Assembly (NCBI GenBank): GCA_007135605.1
Contig: SLIN01000123.1
Coordinates: 1 to 38,896, forward strand
DNA from: Spirochaetales bacterium
GTDB lineage: Bacteria; Spirochaetota; Spirochaetia; DSM-27196; SKKC01
DNA: 38,896 nt
Direction: 5' to 3'
In this document: piece by piece, positions 8,609 to 17,502 of the stretch
Layout: the number at the start of each line of letters is the position of its first letter
Position numbering within the stretch: position 1 is the first letter of the stretch
Notes under the pieces: model-generated
What the model was told of the DNA's origin: nothing
Databases searched by the model: none
The model's input: the letters and a program-made list of their open reading frames with translations, nothing else
Translations under genes and position numbers: made by a program

Positions 8609-9142
8609 CTACTCCAGTTCCTCGACTACGACGTTCGTGTTTGTATAGATGCAGATATCGCCGGCGATCTGCAGACTCCGTTCGGCGATCTCGCGGGCCG
8701 AGAGGTCACTCGCGTCGAGATACGCCCTGCCGGCCGCGGATGCGTAGCTCCCACCCGACCCGATCGCCAGCACACCACGGTCCGGTTCGATCACGTCTCC
8801 GGTCCCGGAGATTACAAACATCTTCTTGTGATCCGCGACGAGGAGTAGTGCCTCCAGACGCCGCAGCGCGCGGTCGGTGCGCCACTCTTTCGCGAGCTCG
8901 ACCGAGGAACGGGTCAAGTCGCCCGCGTACTCCTTCACCTTGGCCTCGAAACGTTCGAACAGCGTAAACGCGTCGGCGGTCGCGCCGGCAAACCCGACAA
9001 GGATATTGCCGTCGTAGATCGTGCGTACCTTCCGCGCGTTGCCCTTCATTACCGTTTCGCCCATCGTGACCTGACCGTCCGCGGCCATGGCGACCTTTCC
9101 ATCTTTCGCCACGGCGAGAACCGTGGTACTTCGTACTTTCAT
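8609..9142 (-). CDS. hslV: ATP-dependent protease peptidase subunit HslV (ClpQ)
   Basis: HslV is the proteasome-beta-like N-terminal threonine peptidase that assembles with HslU. The mature form probably starts at Thr6 (TTVLAV) after removal of a five-residue leader MKVRS. The usual enterobacterial enzyme needs only Met removal, while short leaders occur in other HslV proteins. The AADGQVTMG loop, the [29 protein letters not shown] block and the [13 protein letters not shown] motif are all present. At 177 residues the length is standard. The ATG overlaps the xerC stop as ATGA. Confidence 0.97.
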   Translation of the reverse strand: MKVRSTTVLAVAKDGKVAMAADGQVTMGETVMKGNARKVRTIYDGNILVGFAGATADAFTLFERFEAKVKEYAGDLTRSSVELAKEWRTDRALRRLEALLLVADHKKMFVISGTGDVIEPDRGVLAIGSGGSYASAAGRAYLDASDLSAREIAERSLQIAGDICIYTNTNVVVEELE

Positions 9143-10125
9143 TGAATACGCTTCCTTTCGTCTGTTTTCGGCCCGCCGTCGGCCCCCCGGCCCGTGCCGC
9201 GGGCCGCGTGCGGATGCGCGCGTTCGTACACCTTCTTCAGCGCCGACATTCCGACGTGCGTGTAGAGCTGAGTCGTCGACGGGCTCGAATGCCCGAGAAG
9301 CTCCTGTACCACCCGAATGTCCGCTCCACCGTCGAGAACGTGCGTCGCGAAGCTATGGCGAAACGTATGGGGAGTCACCTTGTCGGCGATACCCGCCTCG
9401 CCCGCACGCGCCTCCACTATGCCGAACACACCGCGTGAGCTCAATGCCCCGCCCCGCGCGTTGACAAACAGTGCGCGGGTACTTCGTTTTCCGGTCCGTG
9501 CAAGGAGCGCCTCGCGGCTCGGCAGATACGCCGCGATAGCACGTTTGGCATACGGTCCCACAAATACGACTCGATCCCGATTGCCCTTCCCGTGCACGAC
9601 GATCCTCCCCCGCTTCGGCTCGAAGTCGGACAGGAGAATACCGCTGAGCTCACCAACCCGACAGCCGGTCGAGTAGAGGGTCTCGAGAATCGCCCGGTCA
9701 CGCAGCGGCTTGAATCCTTCGCCCCGGATATCGAGCATTCGCCGCATCTCATCCGGGAAAAGCACGCCGGGCAGATTTCGCCTGAGCTTCGGCGAACGCA
9801 CCGACTCACCGGGATCGTCGGCGCGACGTCCGAGGCGTTTCTGCCAGCGCAGGAATTGCCGAAGCGCACTCAGTCCTCGCGCCACCGAGCTCGCCGCGTC
9901 GCCACGACGGGTTCGAGCGGCGACCCACGCCCGTATAAGCTCGTGGTCGAGCGCCTCTTCGTCAAGCGCGTTCTCCGAACACCAGGTACCGAACGCCTCC
10001 AGATCGGCTGCGTACGCACGTGCGGTTTCTACAGATACCGAGCGCGCATTGAGCAGGTAGTCGGTAAACTCCTCAATTGCTCCCGCGTCGACCGTCACGG
10101 TTGTCGTGTCGTGCCGCTTATCCAT
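9139..10125 (-). CDS. xerC: Tyrosine recombinase XerC-type
   Basis: This is one of two tyrosine recombinases in the window. With a partner, such enzymes resolve chromosome dimers at dif beside the division septum. The N-terminal SAM-like DNA-binding domain (about 13-110) is followed by the catalytic domain with Arg156, Lys180, His253, Arg256, His279 and Tyr288, the complete active-site set. Residues after about 300 form an Arg/Gly-rich tail not needed for catalysis. It corresponds by position to the codV/xerC gene of Treponema and Borrelia. The ATG lies inside the last codons of dprA, with GGAG seven bases upstream. XerC versus XerD is assigned by context and is not certain. Confidence 0.88.
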   Translation of the reverse strand: MDKRHDTTTVTVDAGAIEEFTDYLLNARSVSVETARAYAADLEAFGTWCSENALDEEALDHELIRAWVAARTRRGDAASSVARGLSALRQFLRWQKRLGRRADDPGESVRSPKLRRNLPGVLFPDEMRRMLDIRGEGFKPLRDRAILETLYSTGCRVGELSGILLSDFEPKRGRIVVHGKGNRDRVVFVGPYAKRAIAAYLPSREALLARTGKRSTRALFVNARGGALSSRGVFGIVEARAGEAGIADKVTPHTFRHSFATHVLDGGADIRVVQELLGHSSPSTTQLYTHVGMSALKKVYERAHPHAARGTGRGADGGPKTDERKRIQ

Positions 10126-11122
10126 ATGTCGGCTCCGGTTCGAACAGATCGAGCTCGCGGTTCAGACGTCGCGCGAGCAGCGATGCGACATCACCGACGC
10201 TCGCGTTGTCGGCGCCGGTTCGCGAGCGGGTCGATCCGGAATAGATGCGCCGGTCGGCACCGAGCAGCTCCCCGGCGGCGCTCACTGTACTCGCTCCGGC
10301 TTCGTCGAGCGCCCGCGAACCGGCATTCACGGCGCCCGCCGCGCAACCGGCGGTGTGAACGAGCAACTCGCGACCGCTGTCAAGCGCGTACTCGGCGGTG
10401 ATCAGCGCCCCAGAGCGCTCGGGAGCCTGGACAATGACGACCCACCGTGCCAGCGCCGCGATGATCCTGTTCCGGATCGGAAAGTGATGGCGCAACGGGG
10501 GAGTCCCGGGCGGATACTCGCTCATGAGAGCGCCCGCGGCCGAGAGAATCCGTTCGGCAAGAGTTCGATTGCCGGCCGGATAGACGGTATCGATTCCGCA
10601 GCCGAGTACTCCCACGGTTTGCCCGCCTCCGGCGATCGCCCCACGATGAGCGGCGGCATCGATTCCACCGGCGAGACCGCTCACCACCGGAATCCCGGAC
10701 TCGGTACAATCGCAGGCGAACTCGAACGCCGCGGTAAGTCCCGGATTGTCCGGCCGTCGGGTACCGACAGTTGCGACGGACGGGATATCGCCGCTCTCCA
10801 GCGATCCGCGGATGAATACGACGAAGGGCGGATCCCAGCCTTCCCTCAGCATCGCAGGATAGTCGGTCGACCACTGCGGTACGACCGAGATGCCGAGGCG
10901 CTCACAGAGCAACGCGTCACGCTCGGCGTCACGGACGGCGACCCCCGGACTCCACGCGGAGAGACGCAACGGTCGACCGACTGCGAACGAAACGTCGTCA
11001 ATCGACATGCGCTCCAGAACGTCGGTGCTGCGTGCGGCGTGAAACAGGCGCTCCTTTTCACCCGAACGCAAACTGAACGCCCGGTGCACGGCGAGTGCGA
11101 GGAGCAGCGTCTCGTCGGTCAT
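10118..11122 (-). CDS. dprA: DNA processing protein DprA (Smf)
   Basis: DprA binds incoming single-stranded DNA and loads RecA during natural transformation; many non-competent bacteria also keep it. The central Rossmann-like domain is clear: TVGTRRPDNPG, SGLAGGIDAAAHRGAIAGGG and GVLGCGIDTVYPAGNRTLAERI, then EYPPGTPPLRHHFPIRNRIIAAL. A short winged-helix-like end (LLARRLNRELDLFE) follows. At 334 residues it is typical. The ATG overlaps the lipoprotein stop (ATGA), and its end overlaps xerC by eight bases. The same gene (smf) occupies this place in Treponema pallidum. Confidence 0.94.
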   Translation of the reverse strand: MTDETLLLALAVHRAFSLRSGEKERLFHAARSTDVLERMSIDDVSFAVGRPLRLSAWSPGVAVRDAERDALLCERLGISVVPQWSTDYPAMLREGWDPPFVVFIRGSLESGDIPSVATVGTRRPDNPGLTAAFEFACDCTESGIPVVSGLAGGIDAAAHRGAIAGGGQTVGVLGCGIDTVYPAGNRTLAERILSAAGALMSEYPPGTPPLRHHFPIRNRIIAALARWVVIVQAPERSGALITAEYALDSGRELLVHTAGCAAGAVNAGSRALDEAGASTVSAAGELLGADRRIYSGSTRSRTGADNASVGDVASLLARRLNRELDLFEPEPTYG

Positions 11123-11862
11123 CGCTCCTCCCTGAGCCGCCGCTGCAGCTCCCGGGCTTCCCGGCGGAACGACTCACTCGTCGTGTGCTCGATCACCCGA
11201 TCGTATTCACGTATTGCCTCATCTATACGGTCGAGACCGGCGTACACATAGGCACTCACCGCGAACGCACGATCGTCGGCCGGCCATGCGTCGAGCACCG
11301 CATCAATGTGATCGCGCGCCTCTTCGAAGCGCTCGAGCTCGTAGGCGTAGAGAATCGCAAGACCGTACGACGCGCTGGTGTAATTCGGTCGCAGCTCGAG
11401 CGCGCGTAAATATGCACGTTCGGCCGTCTCAAGTCTCTCCTCCCTGATTTCCGCCCCGAGCGCCGCAGCGGCATACCGCCCGGCGGCGACACCCGCATAG
11501 TAGTAAAGGGTTGGGTTGTCCGGCTGCAGGTCGATCGCCTTCCGAAACTGATCGAGCGCCTGACCGTCCATGCCGGCCTCGAGGTAGCGCATTCCCAGCA
11601 TACGGAGTGCCGACACGAGGTTTCTCGTAGCGCGGAAGCGTTGCTCCACCTCGTCGCGGTATCGCTCAACATCGCCCTCCAATTCCTCGATGCGTTCGCT
11701 CGTCGAGCCGGTCTCCGGATCGGGTTCGGTGCGTCGCAGTCGTGAAAGCATGGGATCCTCGCCTTCGCCTTGGCATGCGACGAACGCGAAGAGCACAGCC
11801 GGCAGCAATACCGCCCGGGCGGCACGGAGGTTCGGCGTGTGTGTTCGTACTGACCGCTTCAC
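11119..11862 (-). CDS. TPR-repeat lipoprotein
   Basis: This is a predicted membrane-anchored tetratricopeptide protein of 247 residues. The N-terminus has basic residues, a hydrophobic stretch and a lipobox-like FAFVAC with Cys30, followed by a Gly/Glu/Asp-rich linker. A short coiled coil (about 55-85) leads into TPR-like helices such as YLEAGMDGQALDQFRKAIDL and NYTSASYGLAILYAYELERF. Such proteins scaffold envelope complexes; the partner is unknown. The start is GTG, with GGAGGG nine bases upstream, and overlaps the TAG of a possible small ORF. Its position between xerD and dprA suggests co-expression with division genes but does not define a function. Confidence 0.75.
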   Translation of the reverse strand: MKRSVRTHTPNLRAARAVLLPAVLFAFVACQGEGEDPMLSRLRRTEPDPETGSTSERIEELEGDVERYRDEVEQRFRATRNLVSALRMLGMRYLEAGMDGQALDQFRKAIDLQPDNPTLYYYAGVAAGRYAAAALGAEIREERLETAERAYLRALELRPNYTSASYGLAILYAYELERFEEARDHIDAVLDAWPADDRAFAVSAYVYAGLDRIDEAIREYDRVIEHTTSESFRREARELQRRLREER

Positions 11863-12026
11863 TACTCGGTTCCCTCCACGAAAACCGTCGTTATACCGAC
11901 AACACCGAATTGTTTCGCCATATGACCATCATACACCGAATCGGAAGCCTCATCGACCGGCGCTACGATCGCAGAATACGAGCAATCATTCCGACGAGGC
12001 TGCTTCGCTCTCGATCTCTTCTGCAT
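11862..12026 (-). CDS. Possible small ORF between xerD and the lipoprotein gene
   Basis: A 54-codon frame begins MQKRSRAKQPRR inside the 3' end of xerD and fills the whole 123-base gap before the lipoprotein gene. It ends VGITTVFVEGTE at a TAG that overlaps the next GTG. AAAGGTGG lies five bases before its ATG, a good ribosome binding site. The stop/start overlap is the same kind of coupling used throughout this operon. I do not recognise the product. It may simply be a translated leader that couples the lipoprotein gene to xerD, or chance. Confidence 0.35.
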   Translation of the reverse strand: MQKRSRAKQPRRNDCSYSAIVAPVDEASDSVYDGHMAKQFGVVGITTVFVEGTE

Positions 12027-12927
12027 CTCGACCACCTTTCCCACCGCGTGGGTGGTACGCGGCGTGCTTTCCGGCGAGCGCATCCCGGTCGATATGCGTA
12101 TAGATCTGCGTCGTCGAAATATCCGAATGCCCGAGTAACTCCTGTACGCTGCGAAGATCCGCTCCTCCTTCGAGCAAATGCGTAGCGAAACTGTGCCGCA
12201 GCGTATGCACTTTCGCCTCGATTCCCGCCTGGGCTGCGAGCTGCCGGAAGCGCTTCCACATCCCTTTACGGCTCAAACCGTGCCCCCGATTGTTGAGAAA
12301 GAGCATTTTCGTCCGCATCCGTCCGTTCGACAACTGCGGGCGCCCGGCCGTCAGATAGTGATCGAGGGCGGTACGGGCTTCTTCGCCTATAGGGACAAAT
12401 CGCTCCCGATCCCCCTTCCCTCGCACCCGGATCAGCCCTTCGTCGGGGAAGACACTGTCTACGGTGAGCTCCACCGCCTCGGAAATGCGCAGACCGCATG
12501 AGTAGATCAACTCGAAAAGGCAGCGATCCCGGAGCCCTCGAGGCGTCGACACGTCGATCTGATCGAGCAGAGCGTCAATCTGTTCGACGCGGAGCACGCC
12601 GGGAATCCGGTGCCCCGACCGTGGCGCCTCCAGGTCGAGGGCCGGATTGTCGCGGCGTACGTCGTCGATCACGAGAAAATGATAGAGTGCCCGGATCGCC
12701 GAGACGATTTTCGCCACCGTACGCCCGTCGATCCCACTTCCGCGCCGTCGCAACAGAAATCCGATGAGCGCTTCGATTTCGAGCACTTCTACCGTCTGCC
12801 CCGATTCGCGAGCGTAATCGGCGAGCATGCGACACTCCCTCATATAGGTTTCGACCGTTCCGACGCTCAAACGCAGCTCGACGGCGAGGTAGTCCTGAAA
12901 GCGATCGAGGATGTCGCGGTTTCGCAT
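11986..12927 (-). CDS. xerD: Tyrosine recombinase XerD-type
   Basis: This is the second tyrosine recombinase. With the XerC-type protein it would form the dif-specific recombinase controlled by FtsK at the septum. All catalytic residues are present: Arg147, Lys171, His241, Arg244, His267 and Tyr276, in the contexts SCGLRISE, VRGKGDRER, HTLRHSFATHLLEGGADLRS and TTQIYTHID. The N-terminal DNA-binding domain starts at [14 protein letters not shown]. The frame extends upstream to 13077, but that part overlaps ftsZ and is unlike the family. The ATG at 12927 forms TGATG with the ftsZ stop (313 residues). The C-terminal 25 residues are a charged tail. The XerD assignment rests on resemblance to the HTLRHSFATHLLEGGADL form. 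Confidence 0.88.
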   Translation of the reverse strand: MRNRDILDRFQDYLAVELRLSVGTVETYMRECRMLADYARESGQTVEVLEIEALIGFLLRRRGSGIDGRTVAKIVSAIRALYHFLVIDDVRRDNPALDLEAPRSGHRIPGVLRVEQIDALLDQIDVSTPRGLRDRCLFELIYSCGLRISEAVELTVDSVFPDEGLIRVRGKGDRERFVPIGEEARTALDHYLTAGRPQLSNGRMRTKMLFLNNRGHGLSRKGMWKRFRQLAAQAGIEAKVHTLRHSFATHLLEGGADLRSVQELLGHSDISTTQIYTHIDRDALAGKHAAYHPRGGKGGRDAEEIESEAASSE

Positions 12928-14123
12928 CACGCACCCTGACCGCTGCCGCCGGCGGCCCTGCGATAGCGGAGTACCGCGGGTACGCCGAGCTCGCCGTTCT
13001 GTTCGACATCGCCTTCGCTGTCGAACAGCTCGCCGGTGTGCTGATGCGACTTCCGCCCGCTCGTCATATTGACCCAATCCTCGAGACTGATGTACTCGCC
13101 CTTCTCTTTCGCTTCGGGGGTCGGAGCAGGCGGGCGATCCTCTCCCGCCACGAAGCCGGTTGCGATCACGGTGACCTTCACCACGTCGTCGAGACTCTCG
13201 TCGATGGTCGTGCCGGCGATCACCAACGCATCCTCATCGGCATTGGCGGTGATGATGTTCAGCACCTCTTCGTACTCGGTCAACGAGAAGTCCGGCCCGC
13301 CGGTAACGTTCACCAGCAACCCTTTCGAGCCTTCGATATGGGCGTCTTCGAGGAGCGGATTGTTGATAGCGTTGGTCGCCGCATCGACCGCGCGGTTTTC
13401 TCCTTCGCCGTTACCGATACCCATGAGCGCGTCGCCGCGCCCTTTCATGATCGTACGGACGTCGGCAAAGTCGATGTTGATGTCGCCGGGCATCGTTATG
13501 AGATCGCTGATACCCTGCACACCCTGTCGGAGTACGTCGTCGGCGATCTGCAGCGCCTGCGTGAACGGCGTTCTGCGGTCGACGATCTTCAGGAGATGCT
13601 GGTTCGGTATCGTGATAAGCGTATCGCAGTGGTCGCGGAGCTTGACGATCCCTTCATCGGCAAGTTTCGCCTTGTAGCGCCCCTCGAGATTGAACGGGCG
13701 GGTTACCACTGCAACGGTGAGGATATTCAGCTCGCGCGCGATTTGAGCGATAATCGGCGCCGCTCCGGTCCCCGTACCGCCGCCCATTCCGGCGGTTACG
13801 AAAACCATATCCGCTCCCTGGATGAGCTCCTTGATCTCCTCGCGGTCCTCCTGCGCGGCCTTCTCTCCGATTTCCGGGTCGCCGCCGGCGCCGAGGCCGC
13901 CGGTCAGTTTGCTGCCGAGCGGCATTCGGATTTCCGCATGCGCGCGCTGCAGCGCCTGCAGGTCGGTGTTCACGGCGACGAATTCGACGTTGCGCAAGCC
14001 GGTAGCGATCATCCGGTTCACGGCATTCGAGCCGCCGCCTCCGACTCCTATGACCTTTATAATCGTCGGGCTTCCGACTCCGGGATCGAATCCCGACCCA
14101 TCTTCAAGTATCTCGAACTTCAT
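12927..14123 (-). CDS. ftsZ: Cell division protein FtsZ
   Basis: FtsZ is the tubulin-like GTPase that polymerises into the Z ring. The nucleotide-binding [13 protein letters not shown] segment, the tubulin signature [15 protein letters not shown], the NVDFADV-like T7 region ([15 protein letters not shown]) and a short variable linker are present. The conserved C-terminal peptide that binds FtsA appears as [11 protein letters not shown]. Nine more residues (AAGGSGQGA) follow before the stop, which overlaps the xerD ATG. The frame is open to 14153, but a GGGAGGGG site directly before the ATG at 14123 ([10 protein letters not shown]) marks the start, giving 398 residues. The 90-base gap to ftsA holds only a modest hairpin. 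Confidence 0.98.
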   Translation of the reverse strand: MKFEILEDGSGFDPGVGSPTIIKVIGVGGGGSNAVNRMIATGLRNVEFVAVNTDLQALQRAHAEIRMPLGSKLTGGLGAGGDPEIGEKAAQEDREEIKELIQGADMVFVTAGMGGGTGTGAAPIIAQIARELNILTVAVVTRPFNLEGRYKAKLADEGIVKLRDHCDTLITIPNQHLLKIVDRRTPFTQALQIADDVLRQGVQGISDLITMPGDINIDFADVRTIMKGRGDALMGIGNGEGENRAVDAATNAINNPLLEDAHIEGSKGLLVNVTGGPDFSLTEYEEVLNIITANADEDALVIAGTTIDESLDDVVKVTVIATGFVAGEDRPPAPTPEAKEKGEYISLEDWVNMTSGRKSHQHTGELFDSEGDVEQNGELGVPAVLRYRRAAGGSGQGA

Positions 14124-14213
14124 ATGCCCCTCCCAAAGGCCGAGTCTCTTCATCTCTCGCGTCAGTCGGCGGAACGGTGCGCCGCCTGCCGCGTTTACCT
14201 CATCTCATACCAT

Positions 14214-15446
14214 CTACTCGAAAAAGTTCCGTACCCATCGTCGCAGCGCCTGCAGAGCGCCGTCGCGATCGGGCACCGATTTCTCGAACAGCGATCGGTC
14301 TATCTCTTCGGCAGCAAACTCCACGAGCCCGACCGCGGTCGCCATATCCGGCTGCCGAAACTCCTCCACCAGACCGGTGACGGAGGTCGGTCGGCCGACA
14401 CGTGCCGCTGTGCCGAATACCTCCTGCGCCAGGTCGACCGCCCCGGGCAGGAGAGCGCCACCGCCGGTGAGCACGACCCCTCCGCCGATACTGCCGAGAT
14501 AGCCTTTCTTCTCCAGTTTCTCGCGTACCATGCGGTATATCTCTTCAACACGAGGCTGAATGATTTCGGCGAGCCCGCGTCTCTGGATCGAAAGCGGCGG
14601 CCGTCCACCGACTCCCGGGATAACGACCGGCTCGTCACTGTCGACGAGATCGACATAGCAGCAGCCGGCCTCGCACTTGATCCGCTCGGCGCTCTCCATG
14701 GGGGTTTTCAGCATAATGGATATATCGCTGGTAACCTGCGATCCACCGAGTCCGATAACGCTCGTATAGTAGGGAGCCCCCTCGCGGTACACGAGGATGT
14801 CCGTCGTGCCGCCACCGAGATCGAGTAGGAGCACTCCCATCTCCTTTTCGTCGGCGGTCAGCACCGAATTCGCCGAAGCGAGTCCGTCGAGCACGATCTG
14901 GTCGACCTTGAACCCGGCGCGGTTCACGCACTTAACCAGGTTCTGAGCGCTCGTAACGCTGCCGGTGATAATGTGCACCTCAGCTTCGAGCCGAACTCCG
15001 ATCATATCGATGGGGTTCCGTATTCCGCCTTGATCGTCGACGACGTACTCCTGTGGAATTACGTGCAGGATTTCCCGATCCATGGGAATGACCACCGCTC
15101 GCGCGGCATCGATGACGCGATCGACATCCACCTGAGTGATCTCACGACCCCGACCCGTTACCGCTACAACGCCGCGAGAGTTCATTCCTTCGATGTGGCC
15201 GCCCGCAATTCCGGTAATAACACCGTGCACCTCGCGTCCGGCCATCTGCTCGGCCGCCTCAACCGCACTCGCCACACTCTGAAGCGTCGCTTCTATGTTA
15301 ATCACTACCCCGCGCCGCAGCCCCGAGGAAGCGCTTCGACCGACACCGAGCACTTCGAGGTCACCGGAGTCATTGATCTCGGCGATCGTTGCACAGACCT
15401 TGCTCGTACCAATGTCCAGTCCCACGATCGTCTGGTCGGATGCCAC
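14214..15446 (-). CDS. ftsA: Cell division protein FtsA
   Basis: FtsA is the actin-like ATPase that anchors FtsZ to the membrane and recruits late division proteins. The phosphate-1 loop [17 protein letters not shown], the SHS2-domain region with [17 protein letters not shown], the [15 protein letters not shown] phosphate-2 motif and the [20 protein letters not shown] adenosine motif are all visible. The C-terminus ends [13 protein letters not shown], the amphipathic membrane-targeting helix. At 410 residues it is normal. The start codon is GTG, with purine-rich GAGGGGTGAGG upstream and the ftsQ stop six bases away. Order ftsQ-ftsA-ftsZ is conserved. Confidence 0.98.
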   Translation of the reverse strand: MASDQTIVGLDIGTSKVCATIAEINDSGDLEVLGVGRSASSGLRRGVVINIEATLQSVASAVEAAEQMAGREVHGVITGIAGGHIEGMNSRGVVAVTGRGREITQVDVDRVIDAARAVVIPMDREILHVIPQEYVVDDQGGIRNPIDMIGVRLEAEVHIITGSVTSAQNLVKCVNRAGFKVDQIVLDGLASANSVLTADEKEMGVLLLDLGGGTTDILVYREGAPYYTSVIGLGGSQVTSDISIMLKTPMESAERIKCEAGCCYVDLVDSDEPVVIPGVGGRPPLSIQRRGLAEIIQPRVEEIYRMVREKLEKKGYLGSIGGGVVLTGGGALLPGAVDLAQEVFGTAARVGRPTSVTGLVEEFRQPDMATAVGLVEFAAEEIDRSLFEKSVPDRDGALQALRRWVRNFFE

Positions 15447-15452
15447 GATGCC

Positions 15453-16367
15453 TCACCCCTCCGCGAGCATGGTATATACCACGTCGTCGCCGCGCAAATC
15501 CATCTCTTGTACCGCATCGAGGTCACCGCGACCGCGGAGAGCCTCGATTCCCTGAAGCGCCGCCCGGTACCGCTCGGCTTCGGCCCGCACCGGCATGCGA
15601 ATCGGTACCTGTACATGCACCGGATAGAGCACGGTCTCGTATCGACCCCCGCGACGAACAACCCGAAGCTCGCTGATCATCGCGTAGAGCGATGGCTCGT
15701 CGAAACGAAGACGTCGAAGGTCCTCGAACAGTACGGTAAGCTCATCCGGCAACGTATCTCCGGGTGCGAACTCCTCGAGTTGAATGCCGGAGATTACCGG
15801 CATGTCACGCTCACTTGCTCTCAATCCGGTTCGAAAGACCACTCCTTCCTCGTCGATGACCGCGGGAACCGATTCGCCGTTGACCCGTAATGACGTGACC
15901 GCGAGCGCCGTTCGCCCCTCTACCGAAATTCGCAGCGTGTCCGGGAAGTGACGCGTGACATCAACGCGTCGAACCTCCGGAACGGTCTCCAGCCGTGAGG
16001 CAATCGCATCGGTATCAACGTGGAAGTACAGCAGCCGCGAATCGAGCCCCGCAATGCGGGAAAGCTCCCGATGGTCGATAATATCATCGCCGGTAACGCG
16101 TACCGTCGTGATTGCGAGGTTGGGTGCAAGCAGCATCTGAAACACAAGCTCACCGGAAACGACGGCTATCAGCGTGAGAAGGGAGCCGACTATCACCCGG
16201 CGCACGATGCGCATGCGAAGCGAACCGGTGGCATCCTCCTCGCCGTTTCGTCGCCCGCTACCAAAGCTTTGTTTCGCCACGCCCGAGCCGCCGTGAAACC
16301 GGGACGAGCCGACCGATCCGGCCGAACGAAAGGTGCGCGCTCCGTGCCACATCGACTTGTTATCCAT
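15453..16367 (-). CDS. ftsQ: Cell division protein FtsQ/DivIB
   Basis: FtsQ/DivIB is a bitopic division protein linking early and late divisome parts. A cytoplasmic tail of about 55 residues, rich in Gly, Ser and Arg, precedes a single transmembrane helix (about 58-80). A POTRA domain follows (ITTVRVTGDDIIDHRELSRIAG, to about residue 155), then the FtsQ beta domain with FPDTLRISVEGRTALAV and VIDEEGVVFRTG. The 304-residue length is within range. The ATG lies inside the end of ftsW (eight-base overlap), and ftsA follows six bases after the stop. The sequence is divergent, but topology plus position between ftsW and ftsA make the call secure. Confidence 0.9.
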   Translation of the reverse strand: MDNKSMWHGARTFRSAGSVGSSRFHGGSGVAKQSFGSGRRNGEEDATGSLRMRIVRRVIVGSLLTLIAVVSGELVFQMLLAPNLAITTVRVTGDDIIDHRELSRIAGLDSRLLYFHVDTDAIASRLETVPEVRRVDVTRHFPDTLRISVEGRTALAVTSLRVNGESVPAVIDEEGVVFRTGLRASERDMPVISGIQLEEFAPGDTLPDELTVLFEDLRRLRFDEPSLYAMISELRVVRRGGRYETVLYPVHVQVPIRMPVRAEAERYRAALQGIEALRGRGDLDAVQEMDLRGDDVVYTMLAEG

Positions 16368-17502
16368 ACTCGCCCGCTCCGTCCGGATTGTGACGTGACA
16401 CGTTCATCAGAAGCCCACAAGCGATCAGGGTCATAAGCATCGCAGACCCACCCGAGCTGAAAAACGGAAGCGGAAGCCCGGTAGCAGGGACCGCACCGCC
16501 TACGACGGCGATATTCAACAGCGCCTGACCGAGGATGAGCGTGGTGAGCCCAAACGCCAGATAGCTTCTGAATCGGTCGCCCGCGTTTGCCGCAATCACA
16601 AACCCGCGCCAGGCGAATACCGCGAAAAGTCCGATCACGGCGAGAACACCGACAAACCCGAGCTCCTCGGCCACAACGGCAAAGATGAAGTCGGAGTGAA
16701 CCTCCGGAAGCCGGCCGAACTTCTGCGTACCCATACCGATTCCCTGCCCCCAAAGCCCGCCGGCTATGAGCGCCCGTTCAGCGGCCAGAATCTGATACCC
16801 CGATCCGGCCGGATCGAACGCCGGCTCTATGTAGGCGAGTAACCTGTTAACCCGGTGTTCCCTGCTGAGCAGCAATATGAGGCCCAGCGGCCCGACGGTC
16901 ATGAGCAGTCCGAGAAAGTACCGGATCGGTGCTCCCGCAACGAAAAACATCACCAGACCGAGCAACATGACGAACACTGAGGTCGAGAAGTCGTTCTGCA
17001 GATAGATGAGCGTCGAGAAGAGCGCCAGGACGAGAAACGGCGGCAGAAGCGCGTTCACCGGATCGTCCATGATCTCGTGCTTGCGAGCGAGCAGGTACGC
17101 GAGATAGAAAACGAGCACGACCTTTACGAGCTCGCTCGGCTGGAAGCTTCTCCCGAACAGAAAAATCCAGCGCCGGGCACCATGAATCGACGTGCCGATA
17201 CCCGGTACGAACGTGAGTATCATAAGGACGAGCGAGATACCGAGCGCGTGCGGGATAAACCTCTGGACGCGCTCGAGCGAGATCGTCGAGACGAGTGCTG
17301 CGACAACACAGCCGACGACAACCCACAGCAGCTGGCCGGTCAAAAAACGGAACGGATCGGCAAAAAGTAGCTCGGAACGAAAGAAGGAGCTCGAGAAGAG
17401 TACCGCGAGCCCGACACCGAGGAGTAGCATCATGGCGGTAAGCAGGATTCGATCGTAACCGCGATCGACTTCCACCCGTTCCGCGGAGAAGCTATGAGAC
17501 AT
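16360..17502 (-). CDS. ftsW: SEDS glycosyltransferase FtsW
   Basis: FtsW is the SEDS-family peptidoglycan polymerase of the septum. About ten transmembrane helices span the protein. Family motifs include FGRSFQPSELVKVVLVFYLAYLLA, the ENDF-like YLQNDFSTSVFVMLLGL, GSGYQILAAERALIAGGLWGQG and the C-terminal GLPLPFFSSGGSAMLM. The Asp in QNDFSTS corresponds to the essential SEDS aspartate. The frame opens at 17526, but the ATG at 17502 (MSHSFSAERV) is the likely start, overlapping the murF stop by 11 bases (380 residues). Its usual class B PBP partner (FtsI) is not encoded in this window. Confidence 0.95.
   Translation of the reverse strand: MSHSFSAERVEVDRGYDRILLTAMMLLLGVGLAVLFSSSFFRSELLFADPFRFLTGQLLWVVVGCVVAALVSTISLERVQRFIPHALGISLVLMILTFVPGIGTSIHGARRWIFLFGRSFQPSELVKVVLVFYLAYLLARKHEIMDDPVNALLPPFLVLALFSTLIYLQNDFSTSVFVMLLGLVMFFVAGAPIRYFLGLLMTVGPLGLILLLSREHRVNRLLAYIEPAFDPAGSGYQILAAERALIAGGLWGQGIGMGTQKFGRLPEVHSDFIFAVVAEELGFVGVLAVIGLFAVFAWRGFVIAANAGDRFRSYLAFGLTTLILGQALLNIAVVGGAVPATGLPLPFFSSGGSAMLMTLIACGLLMNVSRHNPDGAGEYG

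Noticed and set aside
12928-13077. N-terminal extension of xerD into ftsZ
   Set aside because: Arg-rich shadow sequence of ftsZ; the family N-terminus and the TGATG overlap put the start at 12927.
13038-14828. A 596-codon plus-strand frame opposite ftsZ and ftsA
   Set aside because: Antisense shadow of two of the best conserved genes in the window.
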